DNA of 5,286 bases. It comes from Desulfobacterales bacterium. Lineage in GTDB: Bacteria > Desulfobacterota > Desulfobacteria > Desulfobacterales > 4be13. Below the pieces are notes generated by a model. That model ran no database searches. It was given only the letters and a program-made list of their open reading frames with translations, and was not told the origin of the DNA. The stretch lies in NCBI GenBank assembly GCA_029940115.1, contig JAOZRQ010000492.1, forward strand, positions 1 through 5,286, in the 5' to 3' direction. The position numbers and the translations under genes were made by a program. Below, piece after piece: positions 1-5,286 of the stretch; position 1 is the first letter of the stretch, and every line of letters begins with the position of its first letter.

Positions 1-3
1 TCA

Positions 4-62
4 TGGTTCAGAAAGCCGCATGATTACGGCCATCCCATTGAACTGAACCAGTGCCGTAATCA
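4..62 (-). repeat. Two interlocked inverted repeats, possible H-type pseudoknot after the immunity gene
   Basis: TGATTACGGC (21-30) is the perfect reverse complement of 53-62, and TGGTTCAG (4-11) is the perfect reverse complement of 43-50. The pairs interlock, so minus-strand RNA could form a pseudoknot with stems of 10 and 8 bp and connecting loops of 2, 12 and 9 nt. The first stem begins in the immunity stop codon (62-60). No U-run follows, so a simple intrinsic terminator is not supported. It could be a 3' stability structure or a DNA-level recombination site. Confidence 0.5.
41..55. repeat. 15-bp direct repeat flanking the immunity gene, copy 1
   Basis: AACTGAACCAGTGCC matches AACGGAACCAGTGCC at 579-593 in 14 of 15 positions. 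The two copies bracket the YezG-like gene. Confidence 0.4.
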
Positions 63-386
63 GCCGTCATTGTCATATTCAAACTCAGCAGTGAATTTCC
101 AGCTGTCGTCTTCCTGAAGGCTCACCAGATATTTTGTCTTCAGCCATTTTATGCCATGTTCAGCAAACAGCAGGTCCAATTTCCGTGTGGCGAAAAACAG
201 TTCTTCCGTAGGTTCAACCAGCTCTGTGTATCCTTCAGGGCTGGCAATGTGATGTCGGAACTTCACAGAATCTCCGCTCACATTCCTTTCAACTGTCAAC
301 TCTGCCGAATTCCACCATTCCGGTGTGCATTCAATAAGACTGTTCACAATTTCAACATCAATGTTCTTCTGTTCATTCTGAAGCAT
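60..386 (-). CDS. YezG-like (DUF600) immunity protein
   Basis: The 108-residue form starts MLQNEQKN. Its pattern follows the YezG family as I know it: an N-terminal helix leading to a Pro-Glu-Trp step (IVNSLIECTPEWW), a beta strand region (AELTVERN, SVKFRHHI), a middle segment with LVEPTEELFFATRKLDLLF, then W81 with strands (WLKTKYLVSL) and a closing WKFTAEFEYDN. It is acidic, as expected for an inhibitor of a nuclease. YezG of Bacillus is the antitoxin of YeeF, whose C-terminal domain is a DNase, and the tip encoded just upstream is a similar nuclease, so I infer that this protein neutralises it in the cytoplasm. It is shorter than typical YezG proteins (about 150 residues). A start at 599 would give 179 residues, but those extra residues do not resemble the family. 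Its stop codon lies inside the inverted repeat at 21-62. It is separated from the toxin by 337 bp, so it may be transcribed independently. Confidence 0.75.
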   Translation of the reverse strand: MLQNEQKNIDVEIVNSLIECTPEWWNSAELTVERNVSGDSVKFRHHIASPEGYTELVEPTEELFFATRKLDLLFAEHGIKWLKTKYLVSLQEDDSWKFTAEFEYDNDG

Positions 387-395
387 TCTGCCTGC

Positions 396-401
396 TCTCC
401 C
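396..401 (-). promoter_or_regulatory. Ribosome binding site that sets the start of the YezG-like gene
   Basis: The minus strand reads GGGAGA at 401-396, nine bases before the ATG at 386. The longer in-frame starts, at 599 and near 534, have no such sequence. This decides the 108-residue form. Confidence 0.55.
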
Positions 402-578
402 ATAATTGATAACGCCGTGGCTTTGAGATAAAGATAAAAGACCAAATGAGACTTGACACTTTTCACGATCTGACGGATCCTGTTCAATGGAATTTTTCAG
501 GAAAATCGCCCGGATTTGCCGGATATCTGACATGCATCTGTGACAGCCTGATTTTACATGATTTGCCATTAAACGGAA

Positions 579-593
579 AACGGAACCAGTGCC
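579..593. repeat. 15-bp direct repeat flanking the immunity gene, copy 2
   Basis: This is the partner of 41-55. It lies on the far side of the immunity gene, inside the AT-rich gap. It could mark a cassette boundary or be chance. Confidence 0.4.
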
Positions 594-621
594 AAGCAAT
601 TATTTTAAAGCTTTATTTACC

Positions 622-719
622 ATACTTTTGCATTTCTCAGATTTTGACAGCTTTTTGAATCTGGCCATCTTGACGCCTGATTCCAAAATCTGAGTGTGAA
701 CAAAAAAGTGCAAAAGTAT
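622..719. repeat. Nested inverted repeat, candidate MITE-like insertion or structured RNA
   Basis: Three paired segments nest inside each other. ATACTTTTGCA (622-632) pairs with 709-719 over 11 of 11 bases. CTCAGATTTTG (636-646) pairs with 684-694 over 11 of 11. GAATCTGGC (657-665) pairs with 675-683 with one mismatch. The whole element is 98 bp and begins four bases after the Rhs stop codon. A small non-autonomous transposable element with imperfect ends would look like this, but I see no clear target duplication. On the minus strand it would also fold as a long RNA hairpin. Confidence 0.6.
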
Positions 720-723
720 ATAG

Positions 724-2400
724 TTATTGATTGGGTATTGTCACGCTATGGACCTCATTTCCATCCACAGTAATCGTATGAGTGACAGCGTGTGGTCGCA
801 TGTCATTCCCGGAATAATGTGGTTCGTGAATCGTTCGGACGACTGAGCCGGGATTTTCCCGTGCGATTTCGGATGCCATGTTATCAAACTTCTTTTTGGG
901 TCCCAAGTTTGAACGGGGAGATTCTGAAATGATATTTTCTCTGACATTGACTGCTTTGGGATCATCGACACCGCCTTCGGGAATCAGGTGTCCTCTGTGT
1001 TCACCGTTCACACGACCTCCGGCTGGTTCAGGGCGGTAGCCTTTGCCTCTTCCTTTGTGAGGGCCGGTTATGATGCCTTCTGCATGTGTGGTTCTTCCCA
1101 AGCTGTCAGTTTTGTAATGTGCCGGATTCATCTTTGTGGTCCTCGGCCTGTATTTCGGATTCCCACCAAGTGAGCCGATGCCCTCAACCTTATAATTGAA
1201 GGGATTCAGCCGTCCGCCGATCTCCCCGTGCATGATCCTCCGGCCCGTATCGGCGATTCCGCTCCCGAGTTCCGCGGTGATCTTCGGCACTACACGCCGG
1301 GAGGCCTCGGCAACGCTTTCTCCGAGCGCACGCGACAGCCTCGCCGACTGGCTCAGCACCGGCCCGATCCTGAACGGCAGACAGCCGGACATCAGGTACG
1401 GAGCAAGCTGTCCTGTGGATGCCAGACGGCCGACAATCTCCATGTCAGCTTGTGCGACAGGGACACCGGAGGCTTCCGAATAAAGAATTGCCGGTGACGA
1501 CAGAATGCCGAAACCTGCATTTATCAAGTATTTCGGAAATGACAGGGCTATGTCGGTTCCCGCCCACAATTCGTCGAGAAACTGGCTGCCCGTGTCCCTC
1601 ACCGGGGTGGGGCCGAAGATGTCCGTCTCAGAGTGGACGGTCGGCTGAATCAGTGACCATGCCTCATATCCGTACAGGTCAATATAAACCGTGGGATTCG
1701 AGTACGCATAAAGATACCGGTGCAGACTCGGCGGCGTCCCGATTTCACCGAGATAGGCATCCTGCGTGACAAATCTCGCAATATCCGGATCGTAGTACCG
1801 GGAATCGAAGTAAATCAGCCCGGTTCGCTCATCATGCTCCTGCCCCGTGAATATCTGCCGGTTGACGCTCTCCCCGACCTGCTCCCTGATATGCCCCCAC
1901 GGGTCAAGCACATAACTCACCCTCACCCCGCCGCTCTCATCAGTCAGGTTCACAGTGCTTCCGAGAGCATCATGGTGATAATACTGCTTTCCCGCACCCG
2001 TGTCAAGAGAAATCAGCCGGTCGGCATAACGGTAAAATGCCAGCAGGCTGCCATCATCGGCATTTCTTTCTTCGATGACGGCATTCTCATCATAGTAGTA
2101 GTCAACATCGCCCCGCTCACTGAACCGGTGCCGCACCCGCAGCCCGGCATGGTTGTAGTCGTACAGCCCCAGAACCGTCCCGCTCTCCGGCGGGCCACGG
2201 ATCGCCTGCACCAACTGGTCCGCAGAGTTATAGACAAAGCTCATGTCCTCCGTCGGCATGGAACTGTCCGACTTGGAGGTCATGTTGCCGTTTTTGTCAT
2301 ACCCGTAAGTGATCGTCTTGGGATTGTCCGGATCCGTGTCATCCTCAATGTCCGTGATCCGGTCTGTGTCATCATGATGGTATGTCCGGGCTTTCACCAC
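724..2400 (-). CDS. Orphan Rhs core with NucA-type nuclease tip (silent toxin cassette)
   Basis: From the GTG at 2400 the frame gives 558 residues. It is open up to 2469, where the stop of the 57-residue gene lies in frame, and core homology extends upstream of the GTG to 2452. No start has a clear Shine-Dalgarno sequence, and the YD shell is missing. It is therefore probably not translated alone. Residues 1-246 repeat the core of the upstream gene (YGYDKNGNM, HHDALGSTVNL at 142, SRYYDPDIARFVTQDAYLG, YAYSNP) and end at IDLYGYE. Residues 247-about 410 are a variable linker. The end, about 420-558, resembles DNA/RNA non-specific endonucleases (Endonuclease_NS_2, NucA-like). It has HRGHLIPEGG at 468-477 with His471 as candidate general base in the DRGH-like motif, Asn498 and Asn507 as candidate metal ligands, Glu511, and PHYSGNDMRP. 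A YezG-like gene downstream agrees with a DNase. After recombination into the upstream core it would be a working tip. Confidence 0.88.
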   Translation of the reverse strand: MVKARTYHHDDTDRITDIEDDTDPDNPKTITYGYDKNGNMTSKSDSSMPTEDMSFVYNSADQLVQAIRGPPESGTVLGLYDYNHAGLRVRHRFSERGDVDYYYDENAVIEERNADDGSLLAFYRYADRLISLDTGAGKQYYHHDALGSTVNLTDESGGVRVSYVLDPWGHIREQVGESVNRQIFTGQEHDERTGLIYFDSRYYDPDIARFVTQDAYLGEIGTPPSLHRYLYAYSNPTVYIDLYGYEAWSLIQPTVHSETDIFGPTPVRDTGSQFLDELWAGTDIALSFPKYLINAGFGILSSPAILYSEASGVPVAQADMEIVGRLASTGQLAPYLMSGCLPFRIGPVLSQSARLSRALGESVAEASRRVVPKITAELGSGIADTGRRIMHGEIGGRLNPFNYKVEGIGSLGGNPKYRPRTTKMNPAHYKTDSLGRTTHAEGIITGPHKGRGKGYRPEPAGGRVNGEHRGHLIPEGGVDDPKAVNVRENIISESPRSNLGPKKKFDNMASEIARENPGSVVRTIHEPHYSGNDMRPHAVTHTITVDGNEVHSVTIPNQ

Positions 2401-2452
2401 CGTGTCATTTTTCGTGACCGTCTCCGTCTCCCGGTTGTGGCCGTCAAAGGTG
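1664..2452 (-). repeat. Long direct repeat, copy 2 (Rhs core)
   Basis: This stretch matches 4197-4985 with a constant offset of 2533 bases, so there is no net insertion or deletion over 789 bp. A 100-bp sample showed about 10 differences. Homology stops sharply at the tip boundary on one side and at a TTTGACGGCC motif on the other. It is a substrate for recombination that would swap toxin tips. Confidence 0.9.
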
Positions 2453-2469
2453 GGGAACGAGGAGAAAAG

Positions 2470-2643
2470 TTAATCCTGCATTTTCCGAGTTATGAATAAA
2501 ACAATAATTCCGATAAGTATGAGGAGAGCAGATATCCATATTAAAGTCGGATTGTTTTTTATCAGCGAAACCCCCAACAAAAAACCGCCTAACATTAAAA
2601 TAATGACAGATATCATATCTGTCTCACTGTGCTTGTCAAACAT
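2470..2643 (-). CDS. 57-residue protein with two membrane segments, candidate orphan immunity protein
   Basis: The protein has a short polar N-terminus (MFDKHSETD), a first hydrophobic segment at about residues 11-28, a tight polar turn (KNNPT) and a second segment at about 34-51, ending in TRKMQD. It therefore should be a helical hairpin in the inner membrane; the basic tail suggests that the C-terminus faces the cytoplasm. No family is recognised. It sits in AT-rich DNA (about 34% GC over 2471-2640) between two stretches of Rhs core: the 47-codon orphan fragment ends 19 nt before the start codon, and the next core homology begins 17 nt after the stop. That is where an immunity gene sits in an Rhs cassette, but no toxin tip precedes it, so it may be the survivor of a deletion. 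Small two-helix membrane proteins are known as immunity proteins for membrane-acting toxins, but that role is an inference. It could also be an unrelated small membrane protein. Confidence 0.65.
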   Translation of the reverse strand: MFDKHSETDMISVIILMLGGFLLGVSLIKNNPTLIWISALLILIGIIVLFITRKMQD

Positions 2644-2649
2644 GTTTTT

Positions 2650-2653
2650 TCCT
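2650..2653 (-). promoter_or_regulatory. Ribosome binding site that sets the start of the 57-residue gene
   Basis: The minus strand reads AGGA at 2653-2650, six bases before the ATG at 2643. An upstream in-frame start at 2739 is open, but the codons between lie over the Rhs fragment in its wrong frame. The AGGA and the end of the homology therefore both favour the start at 2643. Confidence 0.65.
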
Positions 2654-2662
2654 GCTAAAATA

Positions 2663-2803
2663 GTACAGCCCGAGAACGGTCCCGCTCCTCGGAGGCCCCC
2701 GTATCGACTGCACCATCTGATCCGCAGAATTGTAAACAAAACTCATGTCCCCGGCCGGCACCGAACTGTCCGACTTGGATATCATGTTGCCGTTGCTGTC
2801 ATA
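2663..2803 (-). pseudogene. Orphan Rhs core fragment (47 codons)
   Basis: These 141 bp align without gaps to 4694-4834 of the upstream Rhs gene. I count about 18 differences, roughly 87% identity, mostly at third codon positions. The translation contains YDSNGNM, SKSDSSVPAGDMSFVYNSAD and RGPPRSGTVLGLY. The frame is closed upstream by the stop of the 83-residue gene (2842-2840) and has no start with a ribosome binding site. Homology ends abruptly after GLY, where the bases become the leader of the 57-residue gene, and the frame stops a few codons later (YFSRKKHV then TGA). Mostly synonymous divergence indicates that it derives from a once functional core different from both other copies here. 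It reads as the scar of a third cassette whose toxin tip was deleted. Confidence 0.85.
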
Positions 2804-2839
2804 GCGGTCACGGGGACGGAGATCATGGGAACGGAAGAA

Positions 2840-3091
2840 TTACGAAGGCCACGGATCTGACAAGATGCCCAGACGTATTAAGAACCTCGAAACAGAGTTG
2901 TTCCGATACCGAAGCGGGATCACCCGCATCGGCAACCGTTTCCCGGTATTCTTGTCATAAGCGGAGTTCGGTCTGAGAAGTTTTCTCGGCCCCGGACCTT
3001 TGCGAATCCATTCATCCAACCCCACTTTCATTTTTCCGTGCGGATGATCGATTGTGACGACTATTTCAGAAAAATTATCTTTATTTCTCAT
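2840..3091 (-). CDS. Small basic protein, candidate immunity protein of the upstream Rhs tip
   Basis: This 83-residue protein begins 21 nt after the Rhs stop, with GAGG eight bases before the ATG, the normal place for an immunity gene. I recognise no family with certainty. The sequence runs from a short N-terminal beta-like segment (IVVTIDHPHGKMKVGL) through a Pro/Gly/Arg patch (KGPGPRKLLRPN, GKRLPMRVIPLRYRN) to an amphipathic end (SRFLIRLGIL). I count about 17 Lys/Arg against 7 Asp/Glu, so it is strongly basic; many known immunity proteins against nucleases are acidic. No signal peptide or membrane segment is visible, so it should be cytoplasmic. The last codons before the stop (2847-2857) share 11 bases with the Rhs core (compare 4728-4738), in a different frame, so the extreme C-terminus may have been touched by recombination. 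It could also be an accessory or regulatory protein. The immunity role rests on position alone. Confidence 0.7.
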   Translation of the reverse strand: MRNKDNFSEIVVTIDHPHGKMKVGLDEWIRKGPGPRKLLRPNSAYDKNTGKRLPMRVIPLRYRNNSVSRFLIRLGILSDPWPS

Positions 3092-3096
3092 AACTT

Positions 3097-3113
3097 AAAC
3101 CTCGAAACGGTTT
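3097..3113 (-). promoter_or_regulatory. Small hairpin over the ribosome binding site of the 83-residue gene (possible translational coupling)
   Basis: On the minus strand AAACC (3113-3109, starting in the Rhs stop codon TGA) can pair with GGTTT (3101-3097), which overlaps the GAGG Shine-Dalgarno at 3103-3100. The loop is 7 nt. A ribosome finishing the Rhs gene would open this weak 5-bp stem, which would tie immunity synthesis to toxin synthesis. An alternative pairing, GAAAC with GTTTC at 3104-3114, exists in the same place. The stem is short, so this is only suggestive. Confidence 0.3.
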
Positions 3114-5286
3114 CATTTGAACGGATTCGTTTCCCAACGAATCAGGAAATCCTTCAGATCGTCTCCCCGGAACACCACTTCGGTCTCATCAATTGACATG
3201 ACATTATCCTGCCGAGGTGAAATCAGACGAGACTCGGGAACCTTGAATGTTCCTATGTCCGGTGCTCGTCTGACACCTCCCACCACGGGCCAGCCGGTAG
3301 TAATCGTACTTGCCCAATCATCAAGTGTTTCTGACAGGGCTTTGGCATCGCGCACCGCTGAAACAAAAGGGCTGTCCTTAGTATAACCTCTCATATGCCT
3401 GTGTGCATGCCATGCCCGATATGTTCCAAATCTCATCAGCAGCGACACCTTTGCCTGTGTGAATCTGTCCCAGTAAGAAATGTTGGGCATCAGAGTTTCC
3501 GGATCGTTTCGCGTTGCAAATCTCTTGATTGTAACTAATTTTTCGCCGCCTTCCGGGGCTTTGAGTCCCCGATAATACCCTGTTCCCCAGCTGATAGCTT
3601 CATCAAGATTGATATCTGCTTTATTCCTGAATTTTTCATTAAGATATGCTCTCTCAAGCAATTTGTAATGCTCTTTTAATTTGGCATACTGAAAGGCATC
3701 CGCCTGTCCTTCGGAGGTGATGTTTCTGAGAACCGGAAACCTCACCGCGCCTGACCCTGCGCTTATTACCGCTTCTGTATCTGTTGACAGACCTCTGTAT
3801 ATGGCTGCACCGGCAAGCGCTGTATCCAGAGCGAACAGAACCTGACCCACCGCCACGGAGTAACTCTCAAAAGATGAATCGAAATATGTCGCATGCGCCC
3901 AACTCTCACCGAGAGCCCTGCCCTGAGGTCCGAATATGGGTATCTTGTTCGGATTCAGGGGATCCCTGTAATACTCCACGCCCTGATCGGCCAGGTCGAG
4001 CGGCGACAGAACCACACCCAGCACAACTTCTCCGGCAGTTTTCACACCGGTTGCGACAGCTTGGCCATGCCAACTCTCAGGAGCTACATTCCTGTTCACT
4101 GCCTCCGGCAGGCCATGCATTTCCCGAAGCGATATCTGCATGCCCCTGATGCCGCCGGAGACCGCCTTTCTCACACCGGGCCAGATGTCCGAGACATCAT
4201 ATCCGTACAGATCAATGTAAACAAGCGGATTTGAATAAGCATACAGATACCGGTGCAGACTCGGCGGCACCGAAAGCTCACCGAGATAGGCATCCTGCGT
4301 GATGAACCTCGCAATATCTGGATCATAGTACCGCCCCTTGCAATAAATAAGCCCTGTGTTCCCGTCATGCTCATGCCCGGTAAATATCTGCCGGTTGACG
4401 CTCTCCCCGATCTGCTCCTTAACATGGCCCCACGGATCGAGCCTGTAACTGACCCTCACCCCGCCGCTCTCATCGGTCAGGTTCACGGTGCTGCCGAGAG
4501 CGTCATGGTGATAATACTGCTTTTCCGCACCCGTGTCAAGGGAGATCAGCCGATCCGCATAGCGATAAAACGCCAGCAGGCTGTCATCATCAGCATTTCT
4601 CTCCTCAATGACGGCATTCTCATCGTAATAATAGTCAACATCACCACGTTCACTGAGCCGGTGCCGCACCCGCAGCCCCGCATGGTTGTAGTCGTACAGC
4701 CCGAGAACCGTACCGCTCTCCGGCGGGCCACGGATCGCCTGCACCATCTGATCAGCGGAATTGTAAACAAAGCTCATGTCCCCGGCCGGCATCGAACTGT
4801 CCGACTTCGAGACCATGTTCCCGTTCCTGTCATACCCGTATGTGATCGTCCTCGGATTCTCCGGATCCGTGTCATCCTCAATGTCCGTGATTCGGTCTGT
4901 GTCATCATGATGGTATGTCCGGGATCTCACCACCGTGTCATTCTTCGTGACCGTCTCCGTTTTCCGGTTGTGGCCGTCAAAGGTGTATTCCGTGAGCGTC
5001 GTGTCCGCCCCGTCCGTGACGGTGAAGGCCGTGAGCCGGTCAGCACGGTCGTAGGCGTAATCCGTGGTCTCGGCCGCACCGTTCTGAACAGCGACCTGCC
5101 TCTCCCGGTTCCCGTTCGGCGTGTATTCATACTCAAAAGACGAAATCACCGACTCGTCATCCGTGACCCGGTTCGTTATGCTTCTGACCCGGTTGTCCGG
5201 ATGATACGCATACACGCTTTCCGTGCCGTTGGGATAACTCACTGTACCCTTTTTTCCGTCCGGAGTATAAGTGCAAGTCGTGGTCT
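3113..5286 (-). CDS. Rhs polymorphic toxin, C-terminal part (N-terminus outside window), with ART-like tip
   Basis: The frame stays open through the right edge of the window, so the GTG at 5242 is internal and 723 residues are visible (numbered from 5284). Residues about 1-250 are YD repeats (for example YTPDGKKG, YDRADRL, YGYDRNGNM), which in this family build the shell that encloses the toxin. Residues about 255-362 are the RHS repeat-associated core (HHDALGSTVNL, LDPWGH, GRYYDPDIARFITQDAYLG, SLHRYLYAYSNP), ending at IDLYGYD in place of the usual DPxGL. The tip, about 364-723, begins with an Ala/Gly-rich, partly hydrophobic linker. Near its end are H-rich YRAWHAHRH, then SPFVSA (638-643), VPESRLI and ETEVVF (from 700). 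Their order resembles the R - S - ExE layout of ADP-ribosyltransferases, with YYRGL or TYRAW as possible Arg motif. That activity is my inference; the Rhs assignment is secure. The next gene starts 21 nt after the stop. Delivery route (type VI secretion or other) is not shown here. Confidence 0.93.
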   Translation of the reverse strand, partial: TTTCTYTPDGKKGTVSYPNGTESVYAYHPDNRVRSITNRVTDDESVISSFEYEYTPNGNRERQVAVQNGAAETTDYAYDRADRLTAFTVTDGADTTLTEYTFDGHNRKTETVTKNDTVVRSRTYHHDDTDRITDIEDDTDPENPRTITYGYDRNGNMVSKSDSSMPAGDMSFVYNSADQMVQAIRGPPESGTVLGLYDYNHAGLRVRHRLSERGDVDYYYDENAVIEERNADDDSLLAFYRYADRLISLDTGAEKQYYHHDALGSTVNLTDESGGVRVSYRLDPWGHVKEQIGESVNRQIFTGHEHDGNTGLIYCKGRYYDPDIARFITQDAYLGELSVPPSLHRYLYAYSNPLVYIDLYGYDVSDIWPGVRKAVSGGIRGMQISLREMHGLPEAVNRNVAPESWHGQAVATGVKTAGEVVLGVVLSPLDLADQGVEYYRDPLNPNKIPIFGPQGRALGESWAHATYFDSSFESYSVAVGQVLFALDTALAGAAIYRGLSTDTEAVISAGSGAVRFPVLRNITSEGQADAFQYAKLKEHYKLLERAYLNEKFRNKADINLDEAISWGTGYYRGLKAPEGGEKLVTIKRFATRNDPETLMPNISYWDRFTQAKVSLLMRFGTYRAWHAHRHMRGYTKDSPFVSAVRDAKALSETLDDWASTITTGWPVVGGVRRAPDIGTFKVPESRLISPRQDNVMSIDETEVVFRGDDLKDFLIRWETNPFK
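4197..4985 (-). repeat. Long direct repeat, copy 1 (Rhs core)
   Basis: This is the matching core inside the upstream Rhs gene. A crossover with the copy at 1664-2452 would remove the ART-like tip, the 83-residue gene, the orphan fragment and the 57-residue gene, and attach the nuclease tip in frame. Confidence 0.9.

Larger units (their letters stand above)
387..723. other. AT-rich gap between nuclease tip and its immunity gene
   Basis: This 337-bp stretch has no convincing gene. The frame of the immunity gene is open back to 599, but the added residues look unlike the family and lack a ribosome binding site. The part next to the toxin stop holds the nested inverted repeat at 622-719. I see no clear promoter. 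Toxin and immunity genes are normally adjacent or overlapping, so a gap of this size suggests an insertion or a separate promoter for the immunity gene. Confidence 0.6.

Noticed and set aside
4..62. Intrinsic terminator after the immunity gene
   Set aside because: The stem is perfect, but it overlaps the stop codon, has a long loop, and no T-run follows on the minus strand.
387..599. N-terminal extension of the YezG-like protein to 179 residues
   Set aside because: It has no ribosome binding site, the extra residues do not fit the family, and GGGAGA precedes the ATG at 386.
2013..2237. Minus-strand open frame of 74 codons in another frame of the core (also 4546-4770 and 4171-4425)
   Set aside because: These are frame shadows that recur in both core copies because the cores are homologous. 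The Rhs frame explains the sequence.
1720..2499. Long plus-strand open frame of 259 codons opposite the Rhs core
   Set aside because: It is antisense to a strongly supported Rhs core. Its residues show no family pattern, and the long frame is a by-product of GC-rich third positions.
2644..2739. N-terminal extension of the 57-residue membrane protein (start at 2739, 89 residues)
   Set aside because: The added residues are the Rhs fragment read in a wrong frame; the same out-of-frame pattern recurs at 4546-4770. The AGGA before 2643 supports the short form.
1..5286. CRISPR array, tRNA, rRNA, integrase or transposase genes
   Set aside because: I saw no regularly spaced repeats, no cloverleaf-like sequences, and no transposase or integrase motifs in any frame.

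Overview
The window is an Rhs (rearrangement hotspot / YD-repeat) polymorphic toxin locus. Every supported gene is on the minus strand, so it reads from position 5286 down to position 1. The host is a bacterium. The Rhs scaffold fits a Gram-negative, and the style of the core is what I would expect from proteobacterial or desulfobacterial genomes, but nothing here fixes the taxon. The Rhs cores are GC-rich (about 67% over 2101-2220 by my count). The stretches around the small genes are AT-rich (about 34% over 2471-2640 and about 32% over 601-720). This mosaic is typical of exchanged toxin tips and immunity genes.

Layout in transcription order. (A) 5286-3113: the C-terminal part of a large Rhs protein whose N-terminus lies outside the window. 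It has YD repeats, an RHS-associated core, and a tip of about 360 residues ending in a candidate ADP-ribosyltransferase-like toxin domain. (B) 3091-2840: an 83-residue, very basic protein 21 nt downstream, in the position of a cognate immunity gene. (C) 2803-2663: a 141-bp orphan fragment of Rhs core with no start and no toxin tip. (D) 2643-2470: a 57-residue protein with two membrane segments and a good ribosome binding site, possibly the immunity gene left from a deleted toxin. (E) 2469-724: a second Rhs core without its N-terminal shell and without a convincing start, fused to a different tip that ends in a NucA/DNA-RNA non-specific endonuclease domain. (F) 723-387: a non-coding AT-rich gap with a nested 98-bp inverted repeat directly after the toxin stop. 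(G) 386-60: a YezG-like (DUF600) immunity gene, then a sequence able to form an H-type pseudoknot.

How it works together. Cassette A-B looks like the expressed toxin/immunity end of a full-length Rhs protein. Cassette E-G looks like a silent orphan cassette. Its core matches the upstream core for 789 bp without a net indel, so homologous recombination could place the nuclease tip and its immunity gene behind the intact N-terminal shell, deleting everything between. Units C-D look like a third, eroded cassette. Pairing of an Endonuclease_NS_2-type nuclease with a YezG-like protein is known from the Bacillus YeeF-YezG system. The ART-like tip with the 83-residue protein, and the 57-residue membrane protein, are the least explained parts and the best candidates for undescribed toxin/immunity biology.
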